From NCBI GenBank assembly GCA_032173965.1, contig CM063290.1, positions 8,581,501-8,645,500 on the forward strand: a DNA stretch of 64,000 nucleotides, read 5' to 3'. Positions 13,401 to 25,365 of this stretch are shown here, in pieces. The first letter of the stretch is position 1. Each line of letters begins with the position of its first letter. Both the position numbers and the translations under genes were made by a program. This DNA comes from Sitta carolinensis (taxonomy: Eukaryota > Chordata > Aves > Passeriformes > Sittidae). The notes beneath the pieces were generated by a model. It was not told the origin of the DNA. It did not search any database and saw only the letters and a list, made by a program, of their open reading frames with translations.

Positions 13401-16400
13401 ATGAGCAGGGAGCTCTGTGGGGTAGACTAGGCACTGGGAACAGGTATCTTGGTCAGGGAGGCTGCCAGGATCTGTTCAGCATGGCAGAGGAGACTGGTCT
13501 GGGGTTACCATCCTGCTTCCCTAGTCGTGGCCGCCACAGTAGGATGAGATGGAGGCGAGAGCCCCAGCCATCCCACCGTGCCAGAAATGCACCCTCCATA
13601 ATAAATTCCATGTGTTCACAGACAGAAAATAGCCATCTTCCCCTGCTCCATTGCCCCCCCAAACTGCATCCCCCTTCTGTACCTAACATCCCCAAAATTC
13701 CCTCCATCCCCAGACCCCCCTGGCCTTCATATGGGATGGCCCAGCCCTGCAAGTCGCCTACCAGTTGTGCAAATATTGCCGGAACGGCTGTAATCCCTGT
13801 GTCCAACGTGAATTATGAGATATTTCCACCCATTACGACAGCCCCCCCGCCCCGCCGCGTGTGTGTGAGGCCGGGGGGATTAGACACGGCACAAGCCATT
13901 CTCGGCACAAAGCTTTGGGGAGGCTGACGGCTCTCTGCATCCCACAACGGGGCGGGGCAGTCGAGAGGGGCTCTTTTTGGAGAGAGGGGGTGCCCCACAT
14001 GCCTTCCCGTCTTCAGGCTTATGCCTGGAGGGAGTGTTGGGGTGCCCAGAAGGCAGTGGGAGGCTGTGAGAAGGGGGGCCCAGGGCATGCAGTTTCACCA
14101 CGACCCCATCCCTGGGGAACAGAGGCTCCTTCCTGTCGCCCTGAGCCGGGCTCATGTTCAAAGCCGCGAGCAGGCAGCAGCTAATGAGGGCAGACAATGG
14201 GAGCTGCGTGGGGCAGAGCTCGGGTGAGGGCCTGCTGAGACACCCCCACGCCAGGCATGGCACAGCCCTGGCACCACCATCCTCTGGAATACTTCATGGG
14301 ACCTGCACCACTGGGCGGGGCACATGCCCACAAAGCCTCTGCAGAACTACACGCTGTTCTGTAGGGCACCCCACCTGTACTTTGCTGGGACAGGACACAC
14401 TCCATGGGACCATCATCCCCCCACTGGGGACAAGCCAGTGCCCGCCCTGGGAAGAGGTGATGGAGGGGTGAAGGTGCCAGTCCTGAGGCTGCCCATGGCC
14501 AGCCATCTCCATGGCCGTGCAGCTCCAGCTGCCCACAGCTGGCAGCCCCGTTGGGGAGGTGCCTGTCACTAGGCCCAGCTCTGGAGCCTCAGAGGTGCCT
14601 TTGTGAAGGACGCTGCTCCTCACACATATGTGCGGGTGTTGGGAAACAGCTGGTGGGATCGGGACCCCTTCACAGCGCTCCCTTGGCTGGCACCATTCCC
14701 TCCCTCTCCAAGAGCACAGGGACCCCCAAGGCTCTGTCACGCCACCTCTGCCTATCGATGAGGGCACCCCTTGGAATTTCCAGGGGCAGCCCAGGCTGTG
14801 GACGAGGGAAGCTCAGGCACGCTGCGTCTGCGGCACCCATTTCCTCCCTGCCCACGTGCCCCCTCTGCAGTGGCCATGCTGCCCTCCCTGGGCAAGGGTG
14901 CCCAGCACCCTCCTGAGCTGATATGCCCCGTGCCAGCACAGCACCCTTCTCCCAGCCTGGCAGTATCCTTGCAGCCCTTCTCTCCCTCACGCTGCCACCC
15001 CCTGCCTCGGACTCCCCCGTGCCGAGGGGCTGCAGCCAGGCGGGTTCCCCGTCTCTCTCCTTTCCACGGGAAAGGGGAGGGAGCTTCCCTCATCTCTTCC
15101 CCGTGTCCCGCAGACGAGCCAGGAGACTGTGACGAGCTCTGGGTGCACAGAGCCAGCACTGGATTCCTGGCATCGGCGGATCAGCTGGGAGCCATCGCCC
15201 GCCTCCTCCCTGCTCAGCCCCGCTCACGTCCCGCCGTCCCCAGAGCCGCTGCTGCGCTGCAGCGGGCACCGAGCAGCGACGCTGGCAGAGCCACGCAGAC
15301 CCCAGCCCTTCCCTGTCCTCCGCGTCGCTGGATCCCCGGCCAGCGAGGACGTCGGGAGAGAGGAGAGGGGACAGGTCAGTGACACCGCTGGGGACCACGG
15401 GGAGGGCACAGGGCCAAGGCGTGCAATGCTGCCAGGCATGGGCGCTGCTCGCAGGACGTGCTTACAAGCAGCAGGATCTCAGGGACAGCCATGCCGGGGG
15501 ATGCCCGAGCTCCTGGCAGTGTCCCAGCCCCACTGATGCCAGCGGGCTGTCCTGCCGGGGTAAGCCCGGTACTCCTTGCTGCCCCCTGCCATCTCCTACC
15601 ACTGGCCAGGTCCCCGGCAAGGCCAAGCCCCCCTGTCCCGCTGCCCTCTCCGGGAGAGGTGTCGCTCTGCGTGGAGACATATGCCAAACCAGGGCATGGA
15701 ATGGGATGGGGTAGCCATGGGTAAGCTGGAGGTGGGCAACCCCGTGCTGGCACTGGGGCACGGGGCGGTAGGCTGCAGCCCCCCACCCCCAGCTGCTCCC
15801 TGGGCTGCGGGGAGGCCCAGGAGGAGCTTTCTGGGGAGGCAGGGGCCTGTTGTGCTCCAGCTGTGCCGTGTTTCCCTAGCTACACCGCGCAGCTGGCCGG
15901 GTGTTTGCACCGCCCGGAGTTGATTTTGGCAGCCCCGCGCTTCCCCCTCCTCCTCTCCCCACCCGCCTATCCCCTGCCGGGCGCCCGCCTGCCACGAACC
16001 CACCACCCTCAGCCTCTCCCTGCCACCGTCGGTGGGGGTGGCAACAGGGAAATGGGTGACGCAAAGTGTCCCCACTCCTCATAAGCTCCCCCTAAATTCA
16101 TGCCTCAGTTTCCCCAGATGGATGATGTTTTTCCCCAAGTTTTACATGGTGCCTACCCACTGCCAGCCTCTGCCACCCTTACCACCCCAGGTGTGGATGA
16201 AGAATGGGACTGCTGCTGGGTGCTGCTCTTAGAGCATCCACCCTCCGATGCCCCTTGTCTCCCTGGGCAAGGGAACCCAGGAACCCGGGCTCCTTTTTCC
16301 CTGCAGCCCCTGTCACTGGTGGGCAGGAGCTCAGGGTCCCACTCTGGAGCCTTGCTCTGCCCAGGGCGGTCAGCAGCTGGAGAAATTTAGGAATGTGAAA

Positions 16401-17160
16401 GGCATGAGCTGGAGAGGGTTGGCTGTGCCTTTGCAGAGAGCAGTGTGGATTGGGGGAGGGGGCTGGCTGTTTTGGGAGCCCATGCTTAGGGGTGCTGAAT
16501 GGATGGAGGAAGGGCTGGCTGCAGGGGAACAGTGGTTGGACAGTGCCTTGCAGTGCCCTGTGTCCAGGTGTGCCAAGGGGCCTGGGAGAGGACTGAGTGG
16601 ATGGAGTAGTCCCCAGGATGTCTCGTGCCTGAGGAGTGGGGGGAAATGAGCCCTGGAAGAGCTCATGACTGAAGATGGACTGTGTGGATGTGGGAACACC
16701 AGGATGCCCTATGGCCAGGAGATGCCCCATGCTGGGAAGAGTACACAGATTGAGGAGACCGGCATTTGAATAGGTGTGCCCTGCAAATGCCGTATTCCCG
16801 AGGGAGCTTATCTGGATGGGAAGGCTCCCGTGGTCATGCCCTTGAAGAGGGGAATGTGAGTGGGGGCACACCTGGGATGTCCAGGGCCCACGAACACCTC
16901 AAGCCCTGTGGAAGGGATGTGGATGGTGGTGGTGATGTCTCCACAGTGCCTTATATCCCAGAGGGTGCTGTGTGAATTGGGAGGGGATGTCCACAGGACG
17001 CCCAAAACCTGACAGTGCCGATACTCTGAGAGAGGGTTATATCATAGAATCATACCATAGACTGGGCCGGGTTGCAAAGGACCGTAAACATCATCTAGTC
17101 ACAACCTCAATGCCTCAGGTTCCCCATGCCCTGGGGCTGGCATGTGAGTAGGGATGCTCT
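10500..17160. other. THPO-CHRD intergenic region, possible CHRD regulatory DNA
   Basis: No coding exon was recognised. The interval is heterogeneous. G/C-rich segments (including a G15 run at 12261-12275) alternate with A/T-richer islands at about 12460-12530, 12690-12720, 13590-13640, 13770-13830 and 16040-16150, which could be conserved non-coding elements. At 12485-12512, TCAAAGG (TCF/LEF-like), AACAAAG (SOX-like) and TAATCC (Gsc/Otx-like) follow one another. An octamer-like ATGCAAAT lies at about 12694. These are motif observations only. Confidence 0.45.
17041..17108 (-). mobile_element. CR1 LINE 3'-end fragment (antisense)
   Basis: About 68 bp beginning atcatagaatcat and continuing through 'catctagtcacaacc' match the reverse complement of the CR1 3' terminus, including the short terminal 'atcatagaat' repeats. 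It lies about 430 bp upstream of the CHRD TATA box and is a very short, truncated copy. Confidence 0.8.
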
Positions 17161-17400
17161 GCTCTCGGGGGTACTGCATACTCGGGAGAGGGGGAGCAGT
17201 GAATGGGGGGAATCCCCAGGACATCCCGAGCGCGGGGTACCCCCTGCCTGGCGGGGCAGCCGCCGGCCCCGGGTACTGCAGGACGGGACGGGACAGGACA
17301 GGACGTCCCGTGCCAGGCGGGGGCGGCGGGGCCGGGGCCCGGGGGTATGTGGGGGGGTCGGAGCGCGGCGGGGGGCGCATCCCCCCCCGGCCGGCCGCTG

Positions 17401-17588
17401 CCTGCGCCTCATTAGCGGGGCCTTTGTTTGCACAGGGCTCGCAGCTCCCGCTTGCCCATGCCGCCGCCTATAAAGCGGAGCCGGAGTCGGCAGCCGGGCA
17501 GAGGCGGCGGCAGCGCCCGGCAGCGCCCGGCCCCCCCTCCCCGCCGCCGCCTCCGGTCCCGGTCCGCCCGCCCCGGCCGGCCGGCACC
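17401..17588 (+). promoter_or_regulatory. CHRD promoter with TATA box
   Basis: TATAAAG at 17469-17475 sits 114-120 bp before the CHRD start codon in a CpG-rich segment, so transcription probably starts near 17500. Just upstream, an ATTAG homeodomain word (about 17411), a SOX-like CTTTGT (17422-17427) and a FOX-like TGTTTGC (17425-17431) overlap in a small A/T-rich island. These fit control by organizer and notochord factors but are unproven. Confidence 0.55.
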
Positions 17589-20500
17589 ATGCGCGCCGCT
17601 GCGCTGTTGCTGCTCGCCCTGCTCCCGCTCCGGCCCCTGCCCGGCCGCGCCGCCCGCCCCAAGCTCGCCCTGCCCATCCGGCCCGACACGGACCCGCTGC
17701 CCCCCGGCGGGGCGGCAGGTAGGAGCCCCCTGCCCTACACCCTTCCTTCCCCCGCTCCGCGCACCCCCGGTCCTCTACAATCCGCTGCCGCGTCCCCCGT
17801 CGCGCATCCCGCATCGGGCACCCCCTCCCTGCCACCCGCACCCCTGTCCGTGCACTGCCTGCCTGCACCCCCCCTTCTCTGGCACCCCGCGTTCCGCCCC
17901 GGGCCCCCCGGCTGGCCGGGACCGGCACTGGGACCGGCACCGGGAGCGCAGCGGGCGGCGGGGCGGTGCCGGCCGGTCGGGGGCTGCGGCAGGGGGGTGC
18001 CCGCGGCCCGGAGGTGACCGGGGATGGCGGTGGGTGGTGGGGGGGTCTCCGTAGGCTGCGCTTTCGGGGGGCATTTCTATGCTCTGGAGGAGACGTGGCA
18101 CCCGGACCTGGGGGAGCCCTTCGGGGTGATGCGCTGCGTTATCTGTCACTGCGAGCCGGTGAGTGCCCCCACACACCCCTTTCCCTGGGAGACCCCCCAG
18201 GGCCCGGGTCTGCTGGGGAGGGGTCTGGCAAGGAGGGATTTCGACCCCTCTGTTCAATACACTCCCCCTCTTCCCATGGAAGAGAGAAGCGGGATTCCTT
18301 CAGCCAGCCGGACACCTGGATGTCCTCCCCCGCGGCAGGGGGGAGGAGAAGGGGGGTTTAAAGGATCCGGCTTCATTCTTCCTCCCCCTCCTCGGGCATG
18401 GCCTCCGGCCCCCTCCCTCCCTTCCTCTGAGCAGCTCCCCGAGGCCGGGGTTGGTGAGGCCACGCACAGCTGGTCAGGAGGCTGGGGGCTGTGGGGAGGG
18501 GGCCCGGCTTTGGCTGCCGTACAGGCATCTGGGGACTGTGCAAGGTGTCCATGGCTCCAGAGGGAAGAAGATGGGGGAAGACAGGCTATGCTGGGAGGGC
18601 ATGACTTAGCACACCTAGAAATGGCCTGGCATACCTTGGCACGGCTCTCCTGGGGTCTTCTTGGCACCCCGCAGCAGAGGAACCACCGGGGGAAGCCTGT
18701 GGGGAAAGTGAACTGCAAGAACATGAAGCAAGACTGCCCTGTGCCTGCCTGTCCCCGGGCCACACTGCTGCCTGGACACTGCTGCCACACCTGCCCCAAA
18801 GGTGAGGAGAGTGGGTGCTTCTCTGCAGGGAGCCCCCACCAGTCCCCCAGGATCCCCCGTTTACCTGGGAAAGGGGGCACTGCACACCCCCCTGAAAAGG
18901 AATAGTCAATTTGTTATGAAAGCCACCAGTGCCCACGATATGAGGGGCAGAGGAAAGCCCTGATGGGAACAGCCTGAAAGGAGTGCAGGGAAGGCGCACA
19001 GGGCTAAATGCCCTGCCTGTGCACAGCATGCCCCAGCTAAGAGCCCCATAGTGATTCACAGGGCATATCCTGGTATATCTCAAAAGGGGCGATTTATTAT
19101 TGCCCCCACCCCAAGCTCTTGGGTACAAGCAGCTTGGTGTGATGGTCTCCTGTGTTGACCCCATGCCAAACTTGCCAGGCCCCCCAGAGAAGAGCCCTGC
19201 ACTCCGCTTTGACACCTTTGAGTACTTCCAGGACAAGGAGGATGACTTGGACAAGCCCTACAACGACCGCTCCTACCTCAGCTCTGAGGGCCTGGCGCGC
19301 GACGATGCCCGCACAGGTGAGCAGCCCTCCCAAACAGCAGCAGTGTGGGGCACCCCCCATGCTCCCCCTCAACAGCAGCACCTCCTCCCCAGAGTTTGTG
19401 GCCTTGCTGACGAGTGGCCCAGAGCCGTGGCACCCCACATCCAACGCTGTGGCCAAGGCTCGCTTCACCCTACTGCGTTCCTCCCTGCTCTTCTCCATCA
19501 GCTACGAGCGGTGAGTCCTGCCCCATCCCCTGTCCAGCTTGGCACAGCAGACAGCTCTCTGGAAAAGGGGCGGGGGGGGGGGGGGGGAGGGGAAGCAACA
19601 ATGCTTGTGCCTCAGTTTCCTTTCTGATGTACCCCCATGGTGCCATAGCCTTGCACTGACAGAGAGACATGGAGAAGGGGGGAATGTGCTGGGCTCCAGC
19701 CTAGGTCAGTGGCCAGATTTTGGCACACCCACAGTGTCAGCCCAGCCTCACCCATTTTCCTCCAGATCTGGACTGGAAACAAATGGGAACGGTTCCAGGG
19801 CTCCCGTGGGTGCAGCTGGCAGAACTGCTGTACCACCCTGCAGGCTCTGCGGTGGGCAGTGCTTTGGCACTGCTGCCAGGGTTCCCCATCCTTGCCATGC
19901 CCTCCCTGGATGCCTGCCAGCAGCAGAGCCTCTCCTCTCCCTCCCTCCTTCCTGCTCCAGTTTCTTCTGCTCTTCCTTGCTTCCAGGCCCCTTTGCATAG
20001 TAAAGTGGTGACTAATTTCCAGCTCTGACAGGGGGAGCCAAGCGGAGCCGAAAATGCTCTTTATTTACAGCCTGAACACTCAGCTCCCAGCGGGTCCTGC
20101 CATGGTGCCTTTCCCGGCAGAGACCCTCATCCTGCTTTGTACCAGTTAGACACTGCTCCAGGATAGGGGAGCCCAGAGAATCCATGCCAAGCTGGCATTT
20201 GGCAGGACAGCAGTGTTGGGCTAGTCCTGGAATGCACGGGCAGGGCCTAGCACTTTGCACCCCAGGAGAATATCAACCTTCTCCTGCCCACCCCAAACCC
20301 CCGGTTACCCCCGCGTGACCTCCCCGACACACCCCTGTGCCTGATGCTGAGTGCGGGTGGTGCCGGGGAAGGGGAAGGGCAGGTACGTGGCCCTTGCTCA
20401 CCCCCCGGATGCTCGCAGGCTGGGGCGGCCGAGCCGAGTGCGTTTCAGCGACCCCGAGGGTAACGTGCTGTTTGAACACCCCGTGCAGAAGACTGCTGCT

Positions 20501-23500
20501 CCGAGGATGGCATGGTGAGAAGGGCTGGGAGGGCAGGGGCCACGGTGCCCCTTCCGACCCTTGCCAGGTGTGCGGTGGCACCACTTCCATCCATCACCCA
20601 CAGCTCTGTGGAATGTGGAGGACGGTGTCCAAAGCCAACATCCAGCTGCTGCGGGGGGAACAACTCCGTGTGTCCCTCATCACCCGGGCACAGCCTGCCG
20701 GAGAGGTCCACGGGCACATCCTCAAGCACCGGGTGCTCTTCGCAGGTGAGTCCAGCTCCCGCATGAACACCCACCAGAGGTGCCCACCAGAATGTCCCTC
20801 ATGCCCCTGTCCCTGCACAGAGACATTCGGTGCTATCCTGACCTCGTTGGACCCCCTGCACTTGGGTGCTGGGGGCATGGCCATGCTGACACTGAGCGAC
20901 ACCGAGAACAAACTGCACTTCATCCTCATGGCCCGGGGACTGCTGGAGCCTGGAGCAAGGGGTGAGAGCAGGCAGAGGAGGGGAGGGAGGCACTGCCCAA
21001 AGAGGGTTGCGCAGACCTGAAGGAGTGCATGGCATGTCTGCAGCTCAGGATGCATGGGTCAGCATCTGCAGGGTCAGGACGGGTGGCTGGACTGGGTGTG
21101 TGGCTCAGGGTGGGTATAGGGGCTGTGTGTGGGGTGGGGTGGAGGGTGAGGTGTGCATATACTGGATATTGAGTGGTTTGGGGTGCACATGGTGGGAAGG
21201 GGATGGTGTGCACCTATGGGGGGGGCAGGGGGGTTGCAGAGCATATGGGGGGGTGACGATCATTGTTTGCAATGTGGGTTTGCAAGGATTTAAAGCGTGC
21301 TGGAGGGAATGGTGAGGGTCCAGGCACACAGGGGCAGGTAACAGGCAAGAAAGTGCCAGGGGTTTGGAGGTGGTAGGCACAGAGGTGTGGGTTTGACAGT
21401 GGTTGCAGACCCCTGGTCCAGTGGGTCCACTCCCCTCTGCCATGTCCAGAATCCCCATGGGTCCCGCTGAGGGTCCGCATCCTGCACCAGGGCCAGACAC
21501 TACGGGAGGTCCACGCCAACATCACTGTGCAGGTAAAGCGTTCTCTTCCCACACGTGCCCTAGCAGCCACAGTGCCCAGAGCACCAGGGCTGAACCATCG
21601 CACTCTTACCCCGCCTACCAGGACCCTGACTTTGCAGAGGTGCTGAGTGATCTGTCTGCCCAGGAGCTGCAGTGGCTGGTGCAGGGGCAGCTCCGCATTG
21701 TGGCTGAGACAGAGGGCCAGCACGCACGCCAGCTGGCTGGAACCATCACCACCCGCCGCAGCTGTGACAGTGAGCACAGGGCAGGGACCTTGGGGTGCAG
21801 GGGGATTGCTGTGCTCACCCCCGTGCCAATCTCACCCACCCTTGTGCCTCTCTCCCCGGGCTGAAGCCATCCAAAGTGTGCTATGTGGAGCGGACGCTTT
21901 GCTGCCGACCAAGACTGGGGCTGTGGGCTCAGCCAAACTGGCGCTGCATGAGAATGGCACTCTGGAGTACCAGGTAAGTGGTGGGCACCTATTTCCTTCT
22001 TGAGGGTCCCAGCTGTATCTGCTATCCTGGCACTGCCCCTTGGCACCCTGCCCACAGGTGCAGGTGGTGGGCACTGCCAGCGAGGTGGTGGGCATCACGC
22101 TGGAGACCAAACCCCGGCGGAAAAGCAAGAGGAACATCCTGTTTGACATGACACCCAGCTACAAGGATGGGCTGGTGAGCACTAGTTGATGCTGGGAGGG
22201 ATGGCACGGGGACTTTGGGTGAGTCCCTGTCCCAACCTGCATGGTCTCCCACTGCTGGTAGGCCTGGGGTGCCTGGCAGAGCCCTAGTGCCCGCGATGCC
22301 CACATGCTTCTACAAAATGAGCTCTTCCTCAATGTGGCCACCAAAGACTGGGCAGAGGGTGAGCTGCGGGGCCAGATCATCTCCCTGCCCTACAGTGGGC
22401 TGCTCGCCCGCTACACAGGTACCAGGGACACGTGGGGTGGTAATGGGGGGCAGTGGGGCAGCCCTCCCACGCACCACCCACACCTTCCCACGGTCCCTGT
22501 CTGTGTGCAGAGATGCCCGTGGCACTGGCAGGGCAGCTGGTGTCCCCCCCAGTGCACAGTGGTGCTGGGGGGCATGCCTGGCTCTCGCTGGATGAGCACT
22601 GCCACCTGCACTACGAGATCTCAGTGGCGGGGCTGGGGCGTCCGAGCGACGGCACTGTCAGTGCCCACATCCACGGGGTGGCCGAGCTGGGGGAGATGGG
22701 GACCCGCCCCCACCAGCACAAGCGCCTGCTCAAGGGCTTCTACAGCACCGAGGTGAGGTGGGCAATGGTCAGGGCACCACACAGCAGGGGCTGGACCAGA
22801 GCTTATCCCCACCCTGGTGCCCTTCTTGCCACAACAGGCTCAAGGGGTGGTGAAGGACCTGGATGCCGACCTGCTGCAGCACCTGGCCCAGGGTACTGCC
22901 TTCCTGCAAGTCAGCACCAAAGCACACCCCAATGGGGAGATGCGGGGACAGGTAGGTCCTCGTCAGGGCAGGGCACCCCTGCCCATCCCCACCGCTGCTG
23001 CAGCCAGGTGGCACTGCCTGGAGCAGGGCAGGAGGGCACGGGATCACTCTGTTACGAGGTCCCAGCAGTACAGCCTGAAGTGTTCTGTGGTCGTGGGTGG
23101 TTCCTCCACCATCCCTGACCATGGAGGGCAGCCAGGCATCAGCATGGCAAGTGACCTCCTGCTCATTGCCCCCTCCAGGTGCACATTCCCAACCAGTGCC
23201 ATGCAGGAGGGACCCACCTGGCCCCAGGGGAGTCCCTGGGGCAGGCTGAGCTCTCTGAGAGCACCAAGACCAGGGACCTGGAGCAGCTGAAGAAGGACCC
23301 CAACTCCTGCTTCTTTGAGGGTCAGCACCGGGCACATGGCACCCGCTGGGCACCTGACTATGACAAGAAGTGCTCCATCTGCAGCTGCCAGGTAATGCCC
23401 CTGGGCATTTAATCCCATAAAGCCAGGGGTTGTGCTGAAGGGGCAGCACCCATCAGTAATGCCCCTCTGTAATGAGCCCCATCCCCGCTGTTCCCAGAAA

Positions 23501-24950
23501 CGCACAGTGATCTGTGACCCCATCTTGTGCCAGCCCCTCAACTGTAGCCACCAGGTGCACCCCGAGGAGCTGTGCTGCCCCATCTGTGAAGGTACCTGGG
23601 GGATGGGCTGAGGGCCTCCCTGTGAAAACAAGGTGGGGGTCCCTCTTGGAGACTTTGCTGCTGGCACTGTGTGCACCCCCTCATGGCCTTCCTCTTCCTT
23701 GTAGAGAAGAAGAAAGAGCAGGAAGAGCTGAAGCTGGAGCGTGCACGGGACAGCAGCGAGGGTGAGTCCTGTGGGCATGGGCTGAGGGGGCAGCTCTTCA
23801 AAAGCTGAGTCACAAGGGCTGTGACTTCCTCTCCTTCTTTGTCCTCTCCCAGGCTGCTACTTCGATGGTGACAAGACATGGCGAGGCTCTGGCACTCGCT
23901 GGCACCCTGTCGTGCCCCCATTTGGCCTCATCAAATGTGCCATTTGTACCTGCAAGGTGGGTGTGGGTTCCAGAATTGTCCCCCAGCCTGGTCTAGCACC
24001 TATGGGTGCTCTCAGTTCCCAGGCACTGTAGCTGAGGCTCAAACCAGGGCTCAGGGAGCTGACTGCCCTGTGCCTCCTATGAGCCCCATGCCCTCCCTGC
24101 AGGCACCACAGGTGAAGTGCACTGCGAGAAGGTGCAGTGCCCACGGCTCACCTGTGCCAACCCCGTGCGTGCCAGCCCCTCTGACTGCTGCAAGCAGTGC
24201 CCAGGTACCTGCACCCCTCTCCTGCCCTCCATTCTCCCTGCACAGCTCCTCTGTGCCCCCACTGGCAATGCCACGGGCAGGCATCCTCCCAGTGCCCTTT
24301 CCTGCAGCCCCAGAGAAGAGTGTCCCGGAGCTGGCTGACTCCATGCAGGCAGATGCACCACGGGCATGCCGCTTCGGGCGTCGCTGGTACCTCAACAACG
24401 AGAGCTGGCACCCGTCTGTGCCCCCCTTTGGAGAAATGAAGTGTATCCTGTGCTGGTGTGTGGTGAGTGTGCCAGCCTGGGGCAGCACCGAGGAAAGGGA
24501 AGGCGCCACTGGGCCAATCCCCAGGGCTTTGGGAATGGCTGGGAGAGCAGCACCCTGGACACCACTGCACCCTGAGGAACTGCTGCCCCCCCGCCCGGTG
24601 CTCAACCCCTCTTTCTGTTCCACAGTCGGGGGAGACACACTGCCAGCGCCAGGAGTGTCCCCCATCTGCCTGCACTAGCCCTGCCACGAGAGACAACCCC
24701 TGCTGTGCCAAGTGCCATGGTGAGTGAGCTGCTCACACATAGGCACCACTGCCCAAACACTCCGTGGCAGCCCCTGCACCTCCCAGGCTCCTTGGTGCTG
24801 AGCCAGAGCTGGCACAACCACCCCATGTGCCCTCCTGGCACCTACTGTGCCCATCTCTCAGCCCTGCTTTCCCCCCCACCAGCCCTGGATGCCCCCTCAG
24901 ATGCGCGTGAGAAGGTCCACGATGCCAAGGTGGAGTCAAGGAGCCACTGA
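17589..24950 (+). CDS. CHRD: Chordin, secreted BMP antagonist
   Basis: Chordin binds BMP ligands outside the cell, patterns the dorsoventral axis, and is cleaved by tolloid proteases. Twenty-three exons start at 17589, 18055, 18675, 19188, 19393, 20419, 20604, 20821, 21450, 21622, 21867, 22058, 22262, 22511, 22838, 23179, 23498, 23705, 23853, 24103, 24308, 24626 and 24883 (TGA 24948-24950). About 947 residues: signal peptide 1-20 or so, vWFC1 at 44-120 ([20 protein letters not shown]), four CHRD repeats, then vWFC2 from about 696 (CFFEG), vWFC3 from 774 ([10 protein letters not shown]) and vWFC4 from about 863. Exon 3 has a GCAGCAG tandem acceptor (18675 or 18678). Exon 4 could start at 19179 instead (three extra residues). 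Exons 6 and 19 each need one extra base to keep frame. The gene is probably intact. Confidence 0.95.
19572..19587. repeat. G16 homopolymer in CHRD intron 5
   Basis: A run of 16 consecutive G bases lies 62 bp after the exon 5 donor. Such runs are hard to sequence, and its length should be treated as approximate. Confidence 0.9.
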
Positions 24951-25341
24951 GCAGTGACTGCTGCCTGGAGCAGGGCAAGAACGCAGCGACGCTGGGTGGC
25001 ACGGGGAGGCCCCATACTTATTGTCCCTGCCCGTGCAGGGCAGGGGGCACAGAGGAGCACAGTGGGGTGCACAGGGCCAGGCCCCCAGCCTGGGCACCTC
25101 ATCTCAGCACGACTGCAATGCCAGGACTGCCCTAGCCACTCGTGCCAGTGGGCAGTGGCCGGGCTCATGGAGGTTGGGGCACCCGCTGCCCTGCCACACC
25201 AAGCCCCCTGGCCAGCGGGCATCGTGCCCATGTTGTACATAGTGTAAAGTCCCTCTGGCTCCTGTTTACTGCACCCACCCTGTCTCAGCCGGGTTTCTCA
25301 CATAATTTATGGTGCAAGTGGATGGGGGTCAAGATGTATTT

Positions 25342-25347
25342 ATTAAA
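25342..25347 (+). terminator. CHRD polyadenylation signal (ATTAAA)
   Basis: ATTAAA in an A/T-rich context about 390 bp after the stop codon marks the likely CHRD transcript end near 25365. The 3' UTR is GC-rich up to that point. Confidence 0.7.
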
Positions 25348-25365
25348 ACCAGAGCTATTGACCAC

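Noticed and set aside
16600..17000. Possible minisatellite built on CCAGGATGTC words upstream of CHRD
   Set aside because: Spacing is irregular (roughly 89 to over 100 bp) and similarity between segments is low. It is not supportable by eye.
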